From positions 1 to 6,577 of the forward strand of contig JAZRDT010000070.1 in NCBI GenBank assembly GCA_045660385.1: a stretch of DNA of 6,577 nucleotides, given 5' to 3'. The position numbers and the translations under genes were made by a program. The DNA is from UBA1189 sp045660385 (GTDB lineage: Bacteria > Bacteroidota > Bacteroidia > Bacteroidales > Bacteroidaceae). The notes under the pieces are model-generated. The model did no database searches and was not told the origin of the DNA. It was given only the letters and a program-made list of their open reading frames with translations. Shown here piece after piece: positions 5,578-6,577 of the stretch. Positions within the stretch are counted from its first letter, which is position 1; each line of letters starts with the position of its first letter.

Positions 5578-6577
5578 TCAATCGATCTTCTTGAATACTA
5601 TCGCCGAACGGGCGGGGATATAGAGTTTCAGCCACTCCTTCTTGTAGCGCTTGTGCAGGGGCTCGAAGTGGGTGAAGTGCGTGAGGCTCGGGTCGGTGAG
5701 GCCATTACCGCCAAACACGGGATTGTCGGTATTGAGCACCTCCTGGTATGAGCCGCGCGGCACGAGCAGGCCGTAGTCGCTGTATGAGTTGGTGGGACTG
5801 AAGTTGAAGACAAACAGCAGGTCGTCGCGACGGTATGCGAGTATCTGATCGCCATCGTTGCAGTTGATTTCCACTACCTTGCTCTTCTCATATTTGTTCA
5901 CGCCGCCGATGAGCTTCATCATCGCCTGGTCAAACTTGCCGAGGTATTCGTAGCATAGCTTGTCATTGTCTACCAGGCTCCACTGACGGCGGGCATACTT
6001 GTAGCTCCAGCCATTGCCTTCGCGGGGGAAGTCGATCCATTCGGGATGACCAAACTCGTTACCCATGAAGTTGAGGTAGCCTCCGTTGATGGTTGATGCG
6101 GTGAGCAGGCGTATCATCTTGTGCAGGGCAATGCCGCGGTGTGCCATATAGTTCTCGTCGCCCTTCTGGAAGTGCCAGTACATATCGGCATCGACGAGGC
6201 GGAAGATGATGGTCTTGTCGCCCACGAGTGCCTGGTCGTGGCTCTCGGCATAGGAGATGGTCTTCTCGTCCTTACGGCGGTTGGTTACCTCCCAGAACAT
6301 GCTGGTGGGCTTCCAGTGCTCGTCGGTCTGCTCCTTGATAAGCTTGATCCAGTAGTCGGGCACGTTCATCGCCATGCGGTAGTCGAATCCGTAACCTCCA
6401 TGCTTGATGGGCGCTGCCAAGCCGGGCATGCCTGATACCTCCTCGGCAATGGTGATGGCATTCTTGTTCACCTCGTGGATGAGGTCGTTGGCCAGGGTCA
6501 GGTAGCATACGGCATCGCCATCCTGATTAAGGTTGTAGTAGTCGCCATAGCCACAGAAGGCTTCGCCAAGACCGTGG
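5578..6577 (-). CDS. glgB: 1,4-alpha-glucan branching enzyme, C-terminal half (5' end beyond the window)
   Basis: The frame is open to the right edge (last whole codon 6574-6576), giving 332 visible residues. A GTG at 6469-6471 is internal and is not the start. The enzyme forms alpha-1,6 branches in glycogen in the cytoplasm. Visible GH13 landmarks, numbered from the first visible residue: ITIAEEVSGMPGL with the predicted acid/base E45; YAESHDQALVGDKT with the predicted transition-state-stabilising D114; and NFMGNEFGHPEWIDFPREGN. The AEEVSGMP, ESHDQALVGDKT and GNEFGHPEWIDFPR blocks match eukaryotic-type (GH13_8) branching enzymes more closely than the E. coli type. The tail (LFVFNFSPTNSYSDYGL to IPARSAIVFKKID) is the usual C-terminal beta domain. 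It is followed after 4 nt by the membrane protein gene in the same direction. Confidence 0.93.
   Translation of the reverse strand, partial: HGLGEAFCGYGDYYNLNQDGDAVCYLTLANDLIHEVNKNAITIAEEVSGMPGLAAPIKHGGYGFDYRMAMNVPDYWIKLIKEQTDEHWKPTSMFWEVTNRRKDEKTISYAESHDQALVGDKTIIFRLVDADMYWHFQKGDENYMAHRGIALHKMIRLLTASTINGGYLNFMGNEFGHPEWIDFPREGNGWSYKYARRQWSLVDNDKLCYEYLGKFDQAMMKLIGGVNKYEKSKVVEINCNDGDQILAYRRDDLLFVFNFSPTNSYSDYGLLVPRGSYQEVLNTDNPVFGGNGLTDPSLTHFTHFEPLHKRYKKEWLKLYIPARSAIVFKKID

Noticed and set aside
6469..6471. GTG as start of a 297-residue branching-enzyme-like protein
   Set aside because: The same frame continues upstream to the window edge with conserved branching-enzyme sequence (e.g. GYGDYYNLNQDGDAVCYLTL), so the GTG is internal.
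1..6577. tRNA or rRNA genes, insertion-sequence transposase or integrase
   Set aside because: No cloverleaf-like sequence, rRNA segment, transposase frame or paired terminal inverted repeats were recognised by eye.

Overview
The window looks like a chromosomal segment of a Bacteroidales bacterium, with the Prevotella/Bacteroides group most likely. Four observations point there: a secreted GH78 alpha-L-rhamnosidase, a eukaryote-like (GH13_8 type) glycogen branching enzyme, an AlbA_2/HATPase_c_4 family regulator-like protein, and weak or absent Shine-Dalgarno sequences together with TGAA/TTGA-type heptanucleotide arrays. The genus assignment is inference; no rRNA or other marker gene is present.

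Layout. Positions 2-469 (+) hold the C-terminal end of an AlbA_2-type ATP-binding protein with a winged-helix tail and an in-frame 12-bp tandem repeat in its linker. Just downstream, 491-562 (+) is a 23-codon stub that reads like the first residues of a second AlbA_2-family protein, apparently a deletion remnant. Positions 576-3041 (+) encode a full-length secreted alpha-L-rhamnosidase with both expected catalytic glutamates. The 212-bp gap 3042-3253 is mostly repeat: two heptanucleotide arrays flank a short structured core and a third array sits just before the next gene. Positions 3254-4390 (+) encode HemW, the radical-SAM heme chaperone, which carries its own heptad array inside the reading frame. 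A 15-bp-stem hairpin at 4393-4426 ends this rightward block and can serve both strands. On the minus strand, a glgB fragment (5578-6577, running off the right edge) is followed 4 nt later by a membrane protein of unknown function (5573-4440, DUF6057-like); the two look translationally coupled.

The genes do not form one pathway. Rhamnosidase is carbohydrate scavenging without SusC/SusD partners in view, HemW is heme housekeeping, and glgB is glycogen synthesis. The most unusual signal is the set of 7-bp tandem arrays. They share a TGAA/TTGA-like core, supply the stop codon of the rhamnosidase, fill the intergenic gap, and recur in reverse-complement orientation inside hemW, where a one-unit change would shift the reading frame.
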